64,000 bases of DNA from Roseiarcus sp963761435 (GCA_963761435.1 CAVXHJ010000010.1:1-64000); one strand, 5' to 3'; shown: positions 33,717 to 43,025, counted from the stretch's first letter. Numbers and translations are program-made. Notes: generated from the letters alone by a model not told the origin.

Positions 33717-34328
33717 TCAAGCCTGCGGCGTGGCCCATGGGCGCATCAAGGCGTCGTCGGCGCGGAAGCGGTCAATGCGGGCTTGCTGCGCGAGCGTGAG
33801 GTCGACATCGTCCCAGCCATTGAGGAGCTGGGTCTTCCAAACCGGATCGATTGCGAAGGATACGACGAGGTTTCCGGCGACAATCGTTTGATTGACGAGG
33901 TCGATGCAAGCGCGTCCCTCCCCACGGAGGAGATGCGACGCCAAAAGGGCCTCGGCGTCTGTTTCGGAGACCAGCGCCGGCAGCAGGCCATTCTTGACCG
34001 CGTTGGAGGCGAAAATGTCGCCGAAGCTCGGGGCCGCGACGCAGCGGATGCCGAAATCTGCGAGCGCGTAGACGGCGCCTTCGCGCGACGAGCCGCAACC
34101 GAAATTGCGCCGCGCGATCATCAGCGCGGCGCCGGCGCGGCTTGGGTGGTCCAGAGGGTGGCCGCGGAGCGCCCCGCTTGCGTCGCGACGCAAGTCGTGA
34201 AGCAGGAAAGGGCCGTAGCCGGCCGAGCGCGGATGCTTGAGAAAGCGCGCAGGGATCAACTGATCGGTGTCGACGTTGGCGTGCGGCAACCCGATCGCCT
34301 TCGTCTCCAACGTCGAGAAACGCTCCAT
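33717..34328 (-). CDS. leuD: 3-isopropylmalate dehydratase small subunit-like (LeuD)
   Basis: A 203-residue swivel-domain subunit with the LeuD signature NFGCGSSREGAVYALADFG and HANVDTDQLIPARFLK near the start. The ATG at 34328 is preferred because it gives the family length and N-terminus; upstream frame extends into leuC. It is 11 bp after the leuC stop. Such subunits serve leucine synthesis, but related hydro-lyases (citraconate, dimethylmaleate) are built the same way. Its place among catabolic genes, next to two lyases of the dimethylmalate/methylisocitrate class, makes a catabolic hydro-lyase plausible. Confidence 0.88.
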   Translation of the reverse strand: MERFSTLETKAIGLPHANVDTDQLIPARFLKHPRSAGYGPFLLHDLRRDASGALRGHPLDHPSRAGAALMIARRNFGCGSSREGAVYALADFGIRCVAAPSFGDIFASNAVKNGLLPALVSETDAEALLASHLLRGEGRACIDLVNQTIVAGNLVVSFAIDPVWKTQLLNGWDDVDLTLAQQARIDRFRADDALMRPWATPQA

Positions 34329-34339
34329 GGCGTCGCTCC

Positions 34340-35752
34340 TTACACCCGGCCCGCGAGCAGATCGCGTGCGTCCGTCAATCTGCCTGTCACGGCGGCTGCG
34401 GCGGCCATCGCAGGCGACATCAGATGGGTGCGCGAGCCCGGTCCCTGTCGTCCCTTGAAATTGCGATTGGTCGTCGAGGCGCAGCGCTCGCCTGCGGGCA
34501 CGGAATCGCCGTTCATCGCCACACACATCGAGCAACCGGAATCGACCCACTCGAGACCCGCACCTTCAAAGATCTGCGAAAGCCCCTCCTCTTCGGCCTG
34601 CCGCTTCACGACGAGCGAACCCGGCGAGACGAGTCCCGGCACGACAGACCTGCGCCCGGCGAGGACGGCGGCCGCGGCACGCAAGTCTTCGATGCGCCCG
34701 TTCGTGCAGGAGCCGATGAACACCCGATCGACGCGAATGGCCGTCAGCGGCGTCCGGGGCGCGAGGCCCATATAGGCGAGCGCGTCGCGTACCGCCTCCG
34801 CGCGGCTCTCATCGGCAATGCCGGCGGGATCGGGCGTCGCGGCGTCGATCGGCGCGGCTTGCTCGGGACTGACGCCCCAGGTTACCGTCGGCGCGACGTC
34901 GGCTGCGTCAAGCGACAGTTCGGCGTCGAACTCAGCGTCCTCATCACTGCGAAGTGCGCGCCACTCCTCGACCGCGCGCTCAAACGCGTCGCCCTTGGGC
35001 GCAAATGGGCGCCCCAGCAGAAACTTGAAGGTTGCTTCGTCAGGCGCGATCAGCCCCAGCCGCGCGCCCGCCTCAATAGCGAGATTGCATAGCGTCATGC
35101 GGCCTTCCATCGACAAGGCGCGCACGCCGGCGCCCGCGTATTCGATGGCGTGGCCCTGAGCGCCATCGGCCCCGATGCGTGCGATGAGGCTCAGCGCGAG
35201 ATCCTTGGCCGACAGGCCGATGCTGAGCGCGCCGCTGATCGCAACGCGCATTCGCTTCGGCCGTTTCTGCCAAAGCGTCTGGGTCATCAGAACATGCGTC
35301 GCCTCGGACGCCCCGATGCCGAACGCGTAGGCGCCGAACGCGCCGTGCGTCGAGGTATGGCTGTCGCCGCAAACGATTGTCAGGCCCGGCAGCGTCAACC
35401 CCTGTTCCGGCGCGACGACATGCACGATGCCCTGGCGCGGATCGTCGAGCCCGATCAACCCGATACCCGCACGCCTGGTATTGTCTTCGAGCTGGTGAAG
35501 CATTCGGGCGAAATCCCCGTCGCCGAGACCCAAGGCGCGCCCGCGCGTTGGCACGTAATGGTCCGCGACCCCGAAGGTGAGTTCAGGATGCGCGACACGC
35601 CCGCCCCGTCCCGCGACCTGATCAAATGCAAGGAACGACCCCTCATGCACAAGATGGCGATCGATCCAGAGGAGGGCCGTCCCGTCCTCGCGGGTCGTAA
35701 TCGCGTGGGCGTCCCAAAGCTTGTCGACGAGGGTGCGGCCAGTCCTTGACAT
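34340..35752 (-). CDS. leuC: 3-isopropylmalate dehydratase large subunit-like (LeuC)
   Basis: A 470-residue aconitase-superfamily subunit. All three cluster cysteines are in place: one in FIGSCTNGR and two in DSGCSMCVAMNGD, and the substrate loop reads VCGDSHTSTHGAFGAYAFG. The ATG at 35752 gives MSRTGRTLVDKLWDAH, the normal LeuC start; the longer frame to 35797 is not needed. The pair runs opposite to all neighbouring island genes. With LeuD it should interconvert a 2- and a 3-hydroxy acid through an unsaturated acid. Leucine biosynthesis cannot be ruled out. Confidence 0.9.
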   Translation of the reverse strand: MSRTGRTLVDKLWDAHAITTREDGTALLWIDRHLVHEGSFLAFDQVAGRGGRVAHPELTFGVADHYVPTRGRALGLGDGDFARMLHQLEDNTRRAGIGLIGLDDPRQGIVHVVAPEQGLTLPGLTIVCGDSHTSTHGAFGAYAFGIGASEATHVLMTQTLWQKRPKRMRVAISGALSIGLSAKDLALSLIARIGADGAQGHAIEYAGAGVRALSMEGRMTLCNLAIEAGARLGLIAPDEATFKFLLGRPFAPKGDAFERAVEEWRALRSDEDAEFDAELSLDAADVAPTVTWGVSPEQAAPIDAATPDPAGIADESRAEAVRDALAYMGLAPRTPLTAIRVDRVFIGSCTNGRIEDLRAAAAVLAGRRSVVPGLVSPGSLVVKRQAEEEGLSQIFEGAGLEWVDSGCSMCVAMNGDSVPAGERCASTTNRNFKGRQGPGSRTHLMSPAMAAAAAVTGRLTDARDLLAGRV

Positions 35753-35795
35753 CTTCCAATCGCGGCTTGTCGCTGAACTCCGGCTTGACGGCCAC

Positions 35796-35807
35796 ATGAT
35801 GTATCAT
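35796..35807. promoter_or_regulatory. Inverted repeat ATGAT-GT-ATCAT upstream of leuC
   Basis: Inside the 371-bp gap between leuC and the lyase at 36124 is a perfect inverted repeat, ATGAT with a 2-bp spacer and ATCAT, 44 bp upstream of leuC. It matches the GntR operator 12-mer of this window at 8 of 12 positions, so it may be a weaker site for the same regulator or for another one. No convincing promoter hexamers were found, and the rest of the gap shows no gene. Confidence 0.35.
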
Positions 35808-36123
35808 AAGCTGGACATTTAGAAGATCATTCGAGAGGCTTGAGCCGTCCGGCGTCGATGGCGCAAGCTTGGCGAGGCTAGCTCGACCGTGCCGGACCCG
35901 AAAAGACTCCCTCGTAAGTTCCGGGCTTTACGATCCTTCTCATGTGCCCGGAAACAGGCGTCCTGGAGAGCCGGCGGCGCAGATTTTTGTTGAAAGCGTT
36001 GCTTCTTCGACGCTGCGCGGCGTTGCCAACCCCTGAGGTCCAGGGGCTGCATCGGCGGGGCAGGCCCGACTCGTCCGCCGAGTTGGGCGGCTCGGGAATT
36101 GCAACCTACCTGGAAAAGCGGCC

Positions 36124-37041
36124 ATGACGGATGAGATCGACGCGTTGCGGACGACCCGGTCGCTCAAATCGCGGATTGCTCAGGACGGAGTTGTGGTGGC
36201 GCCCGGCGTCTATGACGCGCTGACCGCGTCGCTCGCTGCTTCCGCCGGGTTCGAGGCGCTCTATCTCTCCGGCGCGGCGATCGCCTACACCAGGCTCGGC
36301 CGCCCCGACATCGGCCTTGTGTCGTCGAGCGAAGTCGCCGACGCGCTCGCCCAGGTTTGCGAACGCGTCGAGACGCCCATTATTGTCGACGCCGACACCG
36401 GCTATGGCAACGCCCTCAACGTGGAGCGAACAGTGCAGCTGTTCGAGCGGGCAGGGGCGGCCGCGATCCAGCTCGAGGACCAGACGTTCCCCAAGCGGTG
36501 CGGGCATCTCGACGGCAAGGGTATCGTGCCGATGCATGAGATGGTCGGCAAGATCCAAGCGGCGGCCGACGCGCGACGGCAGACGCAGACGCTCATCATT
36601 GCGCGCACCGACGCCATCGCTGCCGAAGGATTCGAGTCCGCGATCCGGCGCGCCGAATGTTACGCGGACGCGGGGGCTGACATTCTCTTCGTCGAAGCGC
36701 CGCGGACGCGCGAGCAGCTCAGCGCGGTCGCAAAAGCCCTGGGCGCCCGTGCGCCGCTGCTCGCAAACATGGTCGAAGGCGGGAAGACGCCGATCCTCTC
36801 GGGACCGGAGTTGGAGGCGCTCGGCTTTCGCCTCGTGATATTCCCAGGCGCAATCGTCAGGGCGCTCGCCCGGGCCGCGCGCGACTTCTATGGGGTGCTC
36901 AAACGCGACGGTACAACCGATGCATTTCGCGACCGCATGTTCGACTTCGAGGCGCTGAACGGCATTCTGGGGACGGCGGACATGCTCGCGCGGGGACGCG
37001 CTTACGAGAGCGGCGACCGGACCGCGAGGCCGACCCGATGA
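36124..37041 (+). CDS. Isocitrate lyase/PEP mutase family lyase
   Basis: A 305-residue, intact member of the ICL/PEP mutase superfamily. The metal motif DADTGYGNALNVERT and the flexible catalytic loop EDQTFPKRCGH are present, then LIIARTDAIAAEGFESA and ANMVEGGKTPILSG. Members cleave 2-methylisocitrate, 2,3-dimethylmalate or oxaloacetate-type substrates. It overlaps hyuB of the second module by 4 bp (ATGA), so it is part of that operon. It is clearly related to the frameshifted copy at 32788 and could cover for it. Confidence 0.88.
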   Translation: MTDEIDALRTTRSLKSRIAQDGVVVAPGVYDALTASLAASAGFEALYLSGAAIAYTRLGRPDIGLVSSSEVADALAQVCERVETPIIVDADTGYGNALNVERTVQLFERAGAAAIQLEDQTFPKRCGHLDGKGIVPMHEMVGKIQAAADARRQTQTLIIARTDAIAAEGFESAIRRAECYADAGADILFVEAPRTREQLSAVAKALGARAPLLANMVEGGKTPILSGPELEALGFRLVIFPGAIVRALARAARDFYGVLKRDGTTDAFRDRMFDFEALNGILGTADMLARGRAYESGDRTARPTR

Positions 37042-38777
37042 GCGCGCTCGATCCCGTGACGCTCGCGGTATTGAACGGGCGGCTTGAGCAGATCGCTGAC
37101 GAAATGGACGCAACGCTCTATCGCTCGGCCTTCAATCCGATCATCGCGGAGGCGCGCGACGCATGCCACGGGCTCTATCACGCTGAGACTGGCGCGACGC
37201 TCGTACAGGGCACGACAGGTCTGCCGATCTTCGTCGGCGCGATGGCCTTCGCGGTGAAAGCGGTCATCGACAAAGTCGCGCTCGAAGGCGGTCTTGATCC
37301 TGGCGACACATTCCTCTTCAACGACCCCTACGACGGCGGCACGCATCTCAATGATTTCCGGCTGGTGCGGCCTTTGTTTCGCGATGGCAAACTCTTCTGC
37401 TGGCTGGCATCCGCGGGCCACTGGCTGGACATAGGCGGCAACGTGCCCGGCGGCTTCAATTCGCGGGCGACCGAGAGCTTTCAGGAAGGCGTGCGCATTC
37501 CACCGGTGAAGCTGATCGCGCGCGGCAAGATCAACGACGACATCATTGCAATTCTCGCCGCCAACTCGAGGGTCCCGCAATCCAACTACGGCGACCTCGT
37601 GGGTCAGCTGAACGCGCTCGATCTCGGCGAGCTGCGTCTGAAGGCGCTCCTTGACGACTATGGGGAGGGCGTCGTCGCCGAAGCCTTCGACGCCTTCACC
37701 CGGCGCGCGGAGACGCTGATGCGCGCCAATATCGCCGCGCTGCCGGATGGCGCCTTCACTTTCGAGGACTATCTCGACAACGACGGCGTCGCCGACGAGC
37801 GACTGACGATCGCGCTCGATCTGACGATCGCCGGCGACGAAATGACGCTCGACTTTTCGCGCTCCTCCGGGCCATGTGCGGGGCCGCTCAACATCGCGCG
37901 CTCGACCGCTGTCGCGAGCTGCTATGTGGCCCTGAAGCACGTCTTCACCGACGTCCCCGCGAATGCCGGCTGTCTCGCGCCGATCCGGTTCATCATACCC
38001 GATACGACGCTGCTCGCGGTTCGTGCGCCAAAGCCCGTCGGCGGTTACACCGAAACGATCCTGCGTGTGATCGGCGTCATCTTCGGCGCGCTTGCCAAGG
38101 CGATGCCGGATCGCGCGACCGCAGCGCCATTCGGCACGATCAACGCGCTTTCGCTCGCAGGCACACGAGCGAATGGACAGAGCTGGGTGATGTTCTCGTT
38201 CTTCGGCGGCGGGCTCGGCGGCAATCCGGAGACCGATGGCCTCAATCATGGCAACAACCCGATCTCGATGGCTACGATTCCGCCGGTCGAAATCCTCGAA
38301 GCCGCCTATCCCGTCGCCTTCACCCAATGGGCGCTGCGGCCCGACAGTGCGGGTGCGGGAATGCATCGCGGCGGGCTCGGCGCGATCTACGAGATCGAGG
38401 CGCTGGCGCCGGGGGGCGCGGATGTTTTCCTGCTTGGGGAGCGGGGGCGCTATGCACCCTTCGGCGTCAATGGCGGGGGACCGGCGGCGCTCAATCGATT
38501 TTTCTGGCAGACCCCGACTGGCGAGGACTCGCCTCCGCTCGCCTCTAAAGTAACCGGCGTCAAGATTCAGCGCGGCCAGCGCGTCAGACTGGAGACGCCC
38601 GGCGGCGGCGGCTGGGGCGATCCGTCGGCGAGAGACCCGACGCTTGTCGCCCGCGACCTGCGCTTGGGTTATCTTACGCCCGAGGTTGCGCGCGAACAAT
38701 ACCGTGTGGTCGCCGACAACAAGGGCGAAGTGGACTTGGCCGCCACGACGATGCTGCGCGCGGAACACCGCCCTTGA
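37038..38777 (+). CDS. hyuB: Hydantoinase/oxoprolinase subunit B, second module
   Basis: A 579-residue HyuB: DPVTLAVLNGRLEQIADEMD near the N-terminus, the metal-region FNDPYDGGTHLNDFRLVRP, GMHRGGLGAIYEIEAL and GGGGWGDPSARDP near the C-terminus. It starts as ATGA on the lyase gene and ends overlapping hyuA. Gene order (B before A) is the reverse of the first hydantoinase operon, and the sequences are not close copies, so the two modules probably have separate origins and different substrates. Confidence 0.9.
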   Translation: MSALDPVTLAVLNGRLEQIADEMDATLYRSAFNPIIAEARDACHGLYHAETGATLVQGTTGLPIFVGAMAFAVKAVIDKVALEGGLDPGDTFLFNDPYDGGTHLNDFRLVRPLFRDGKLFCWLASAGHWLDIGGNVPGGFNSRATESFQEGVRIPPVKLIARGKINDDIIAILAANSRVPQSNYGDLVGQLNALDLGELRLKALLDDYGEGVVAEAFDAFTRRAETLMRANIAALPDGAFTFEDYLDNDGVADERLTIALDLTIAGDEMTLDFSRSSGPCAGPLNIARSTAVASCYVALKHVFTDVPANAGCLAPIRFIIPDTTLLAVRAPKPVGGYTETILRVIGVIFGALAKAMPDRATAAPFGTINALSLAGTRANGQSWVMFSFFGGGLGGNPETDGLNHGNNPISMATIPPVEILEAAYPVAFTQWALRPDSAGAGMHRGGLGAIYEIEALAPGGADVFLLGERGRYAPFGVNGGGPAALNRFFWQTPTGEDSPPLASKVTGVKIQRGQRVRLETPGGGGWGDPSARDPTLVARDLRLGYLTPEVAREQYRVVADNKGEVDLAATTMLRAEHRP

Positions 38778-40849
38778 GCGCCGCCGCTAGGAATCCAGCG
38801 ACCGTCGTTGGTGTCGACGTCGGGGGAACCTTCACTGACGTCTTCTGGTTCGATGAGTTTGAGCGGCGCTTCGCCATCGCCAAGACGCCCTCGCGGCGGG
38901 GAGACGAGGCGGTCGGGTTCATCGATGGGATGAAGCGCCTCGGCGCGATCGAGGATATGGGCTCGGTCGTCCATGGCACGACGGTCGGCACCAACGCGCT
39001 TCTCGAGCGCAAGGGCGCGCGCATCGGAGTGATCACGACGCGCGGCTTCCGCGACGTGCTCGAAATGCGCCGGCGTGATCGGCCCCGCACCTGGGGCCTT
39101 TGGGGCGATTTCACCCCAATCGCGGACCGCGACATGCGCCTCGAGGTCGACGAACGCGTCCTTGCCGACGGAACCTTGCGAACGCCTGTCGATCCCGGCG
39201 TTGTGGAGGACGCCGCTCGGACCTTGCTGGAAAAGGGAGCCGAGGCGCTCGGGATCATCTTCATCAACGCCTACGCCAATCCCGCCAACGAGCGCGCCGC
39301 GGCGGCCGCCGCGCGACGCGTCTGGCCGAACGGGCACGTCTCGGCCTCATCCGAAATTCTACCGGAGATTCGCGAATTTGAGCGCGGGTCCACGACCGCG
39401 CTCAACGCTTATCTGCAGCCCGTCGTAGGGTCCTATTTGGAGAAACTGGACGGCGCTCTCGCCAGCGGCGGTTTCCGGGGACAGTTTCATATCGTGCAGT
39501 CGAACGGCGGCGTGATGTCGACCGCGACGGCGCTGAAGCTTCCGGTGCGGACTGCCCTCTCCGGCCCCGCGGCGGGCGTCATCGCGGCCGCAGCGATCGC
39601 ACATGCCGCAGGCTACAAGGATGTGATCACCGCCGATCTCGGCGGCACGTCGTTCGACGTCTCGCTGATCGCAGACGGCGCCTCGACCCTCGCCGCTCAG
39701 ACCACGATCGACTTCGGGCTCGTCATCCGGACGCCGATGATCGAGATCACCACGATCGGCGCCGGGGGCGGTTCGATCGCCCGTGTCGACCACGGCGGCT
39801 TATTGCACCTTGGACCAGAAAGCGCCGGATCGCGGCCCGGCCCCGTCTGCTACAGCCAAGGCGGCGAGCGTCCGACGCTGACCGACGCCAATGTCGTGCT
39901 CGGCCGCATCAACGCCGAGCGCCCGATCGGCGGCGGCCAGGCCGCTCTCGATATTGGGGCCGCGAAGGAAGCGATCCTGAAACATGTCGGGGCGCCGCTG
40001 GGGCTTGGCGCCATCGAAGCCGCCGGCGCGATCGTCCGGGTCGCCAACGGCCGTATGGCGCGCGCGATCCGACTCGTTTCCATCGAGCGCGGCCACGACC
40101 CCGGACGCTTCGCCATCATGGCGTTCGGCGGAGGCGGGGGGTTGCACGCGGGCGCGCTGATCAGCGAAGTCGGTCTCTCGCGCGCAATCCTGCCGCGCTT
40201 TCCCGGCATCACCAGCGCCCTCGGCTGCGTGATCGCGGACGTCAGGCATGACCACGTCGAGACCGTCAACATGATGCTGGACGGTTTCGACGCCGCCGGG
40301 CTCGAAGCGAGAATGGTCGCATCTGGCGAGACGGCCAAGGCTGTGGTTGCGGCAGCCGGCCTCGCAGTCGAGCGGATCGAAGTGATCTATGAGCTGGATA
40401 TGCACTACCAGGGCCAGACCCACACGATTTCGGCGCCGCTTCCGGTGACGTTGGAAGGCGGGGTGATTGGGCTGACCCGCGAGATTGTCCGCATTGGCTT
40501 CGAGACGAGCTATCGTCGTCAGTTCAGCGGTCTTTTGCCGGATATTCCTGTTCGGATCCTGTCTCTGCGCACCGCCGCGATCGGCCGGCGTCCACATTTC
40601 GATCTGGCGGCGCTCAAGCCCGCGCCGGGGCTTGTTCTCGAATCCGCTCGCCGGGGAACCCGATCTGTCTGGTTCGCTGACGAATGGCGCATATCAACCG
40701 TCTGGTCGAGGCTCGATCTGCCATGCGGGGCGGTCATCGAAGGGCCGGCCGTGCTCGAACAAAGCGACGCTACGACGTTGCTCGACCCTGGCCTCGTCGC
40801 GCGGGTGGACGATCTCGGCAACCTCATCATCGAAAGGGCGGGGCGGTGA
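38774..40849 (+). CDS. hyuA: Hydantoinase/oxoprolinase subunit A, second module
   Basis: A 691-residue HyuA with VGVDVGGTFTDVFWFDEFE at residues 12-30, VHGTTVGTNALLERKG, ADLGGTSFDVSLIADG and FGGGGGLHAGALISEVG. The start codon appears to be TTG at 38774, overlapping the hyuB stop as TTGA; the residues that follow give the usual short N-terminus of the family. It lacks the extra coiled-coil leader seen in the first HyuA. It overlaps the next gene by 4 bp (GTGA). Confidence 0.9.
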   Translation: MSAAARNPATVVGVDVGGTFTDVFWFDEFERRFAIAKTPSRRGDEAVGFIDGMKRLGAIEDMGSVVHGTTVGTNALLERKGARIGVITTRGFRDVLEMRRRDRPRTWGLWGDFTPIADRDMRLEVDERVLADGTLRTPVDPGVVEDAARTLLEKGAEALGIIFINAYANPANERAAAAAARRVWPNGHVSASSEILPEIREFERGSTTALNAYLQPVVGSYLEKLDGALASGGFRGQFHIVQSNGGVMSTATALKLPVRTALSGPAAGVIAAAAIAHAAGYKDVITADLGGTSFDVSLIADGASTLAAQTTIDFGLVIRTPMIEITTIGAGGGSIARVDHGGLLHLGPESAGSRPGPVCYSQGGERPTLTDANVVLGRINAERPIGGGQAALDIGAAKEAILKHVGAPLGLGAIEAAGAIVRVANGRMARAIRLVSIERGHDPGRFAIMAFGGGGGLHAGALISEVGLSRAILPRFPGITSALGCVIADVRHDHVETVNMMLDGFDAAGLEARMVASGETAKAVVAAAGLAVERIEVIYELDMHYQGQTHTISAPLPVTLEGGVIGLTREIVRIGFETSYRRQFSGLLPDIPVRILSLRTAAIGRRPHFDLAALKPAPGLVLESARRGTRSVWFADEWRISTVWSRLDLPCGAVIEGPAVLEQSDATTLLDPGLVARVDDLGNLIIERAGR

Positions 40850-41448
40850 GCTTCGGCGCCAAGATCGCGTTGCTGCTCTGCGATTTGCAGAATGATTTTG
40901 TCCACCCTCGCGGCGCCTATGGACGCGCCGGAGAGACGTCACCGGAGATCGCTGCGCTGCCTGCGCGCCTGGCGCCGTTCGCCAATCTCGTGCGCGCCAA
41001 GGACGGATGGATCGTCTCGACGCTCTTCACGCTGGTGCCGGGCAAGCATGGCGAGCCGATCATCTCGCCTCACTTGAAGGCGCTGCGGCCCTTCCTCGCC
41101 AAGGGCGACTTCCAGCCCGGCCTCTGGGGCCATGCGCTGGTCGAAGAACTTGCGCCCGCCGATCTCTCGGTCGAGAAGATCGCATATTCGGCGTTCTACA
41201 TGACGCGGCTCGAATGGATTTTGCGCAAGGCGGGGGTCGAGATGCTGTATGTCGCCGGTATCGTTACCAACGGCGGCGTCGCTTCAACCGTCCGTGACGC
41301 GCATGTCCGCGACCAGTCGACCGTGCTGCTCTCCGACGGCTGCGCGGCCTTCTCGCCGGCATTGCACGAAGCGGCCATCGCGGCGCTTCGGCCGATGACT
41401 TCGGTCATGACGGTCGCCGAAGCCATGGAAGAGCTGCGCGCCATATGA
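40846..41448 (+). CDS. Isochorismatase-family protein lacking the catalytic cysteine
   Basis: A 200-residue isochorismatase-fold protein. D13 (LLLCDLQNDF) and K111 (VEKIAYSAFY) of the family triad are present, but the nucleophile position reads GIVTNGGVAST, so glycine 144 replaces cysteine. In the cysteine-lacking isochorismatases (EntB, PhzD types) hydrolysis of vinyl ethers goes without it, so this protein cannot be an ordinary carbamoyl amidase. The GTG at 40846 overlaps hyuA. It closes the second module, in the position the active amidase holds in the first. Confidence 0.85.
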   Translation: MSFGAKIALLLCDLQNDFVHPRGAYGRAGETSPEIAALPARLAPFANLVRAKDGWIVSTLFTLVPGKHGEPIISPHLKALRPFLAKGDFQPGLWGHALVEELAPADLSVEKIAYSAFYMTRLEWILRKAGVEMLYVAGIVTNGGVASTVRDAHVRDQSTVLLSDGCAAFSPALHEAAIAALRPMTSVMTVAEAMEELRAI

Positions 41449-41560
41449 GCCGGGAGCCGATTTAACCAAGGCCCATCTGAGGCCGTCGAGCGCAATTGCA
41501 GTCGTCAACCGCGGCCGGACTTCGGCCGCCATGCGCAGGGCCTCGCGGGCGCCGGCTTTT

Positions 41561-42772
41561 CGCTCTTATCGCGTTGGCTGTTGTGGGGAAGGAATCGGGA
41601 GCATGGCGGAGGTGGCGGGCGGCGCCATCAAGGCGTCATGGCCGGGCTTGTCCCGGCCATCCACGAAGGCCCAGCGCATCTACGCAGGCAAGCGCGAAAA
41701 GCCTTGCGACCGTCCGCCTTCCTGCCGGTCGCGCCGAGGCGGGACTCGTTCTTGCGGCGGCCCGGCGTGGATGGCCGGGACAAGCCCGGCCATGACGGCA
41801 AGGGTTCGACGAACGAACAGCAAACCGGTCGACCAACAGATAACGCCATAAGAGCCAAAATTCGCGCTCTTATCGCGTTGGCTGTTGTGGGGAAGGAATC
41901 GGGAGCATGGCGGAGGTGGCGGACGGCGCCATCAAGGCGTCATGGCCGGGCTTGTCCCGGCCATCCCCGAAGGCCCAGCGCATCTGACGCAGGCAAGCGC
42001 GAAAAGCCTTGCGACCGTCCGCCTTCCTGCCGGTCGCGCCGAGGCGGGACTCGTTCTTGCGGCGGCCCGGCGTGGATGGCCGGGACAAGCCCGGCCATGA
42101 CGGCAAGGGTTCGACGAACGAACAGCAAACCGGTCGACCAACAGCATAACGCCATAAGAGCCAAAATTCGCGCTCTTATCGCGTTGGCTGTTGTGGGCGA
42201 AGGAATTGGGAGCATGGCGGAGGTGGCGGACGGCGCCATCAAGGCGTCATGGCCGGGCTTGTCCCGGCCATCCCCGAAGGCCCAGCGCATCGACGCAGGC
42301 AAGCGCGAAAAGCCTTGCGACCGTCCGCCTTCCTGCCGGTCGCGCCGAGGCGGGACTCGTTCTTGCGGCGGCCCGGCGTGGATGGCCGGGACAAGCCCGG
42401 CCATGACGGCAAGGGTTCGACGAACGAACAGCAAACCGGTCGACCAACAGATAACGCCATAAGAGCCAAAATTCGCGCTCTTATCGCGTTGGCTGTTGTG
42501 GGGAAGGAATTGGGAGCATGGCGGAGGTGGCGGACGGCGCCATCAAGGCGTCATGGCCGGGCTTGTCCCGGCCATCCACGAAGGCCCAGCGCATCGACGC
42601 AGGCAAGCGCGAAAAGCCTTGCGACCGTCCGCCTTCCTGCCGGTCGCGCCGAGGCGGGACTCGTTCTTGCGGCGGCCCGGCGTGGATGGCCGGGACAAGC
42701 CCGGCCATGACGGCAAGGGTTCGACGAACGAACAGCAAACCGGTCGACCAACAGATAACGCCATAAGAGCGC
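41561..42772. repeat. Four tandem ~305-bp repeat units
   Basis: Four near-identical units start at 41571, 41875, 42181 and 42486, each beginning GCGTTGGCTGTTGTGG and ending with ACGCCATAAGAGC. Each contains two inverted copies of GGCCGGGCTTGTCCCGGCC flanking a segment of about 100 bp. Unit boundaries form a further inverted repeat (CATAAGAGC ... GCTCTTATC). Differences are mostly single bases. The same unit occurs at 1-398. The many short frames here are palindrome artefacts. No spacer-like variation is present, so it is not CRISPR. Confidence 0.9.
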
Positions 42773-43025
42773 GACTTTTTCTTGCGATTATCAGAAACCA
42801 TGGATAGAGTGGTCCTGTCGCCGAACAAGCCGCCTCGAGCAGCGGCGCCCGAGCGGGAGAAGCGGGTTTTTGCGCCGGATCGTCGTAACCCATTGAAAAG
42901 GCCCAATTCGCGGAAGGGTTTTCCTTTGATACCTTTCCGGAATCCTTTGCCCCGCTTCCGGTTTCCTTTGCTGCGCTTCCCGGAGTTTTTGCTGGGCTTC
43001 CTCCCGGTCGCGGCAGGCGGCGCCG
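42773..43025. other. Non-coding gap with low-complexity TTCC/GCTTCC runs
   Basis: After the last repeat unit there are about 250 bases without a gene. The second part (42910-43000) is a run of degenerate CGCTTCCGG/TCCTTTG elements. I see no promoter, terminator or RNA gene in it. Confidence 0.5.

Noticed and set aside
41561..42772. CRISPR array
   Set aside because: Units are about 305 bp and nearly identical throughout; there are no short repeats with unique spacers and no cas genes.
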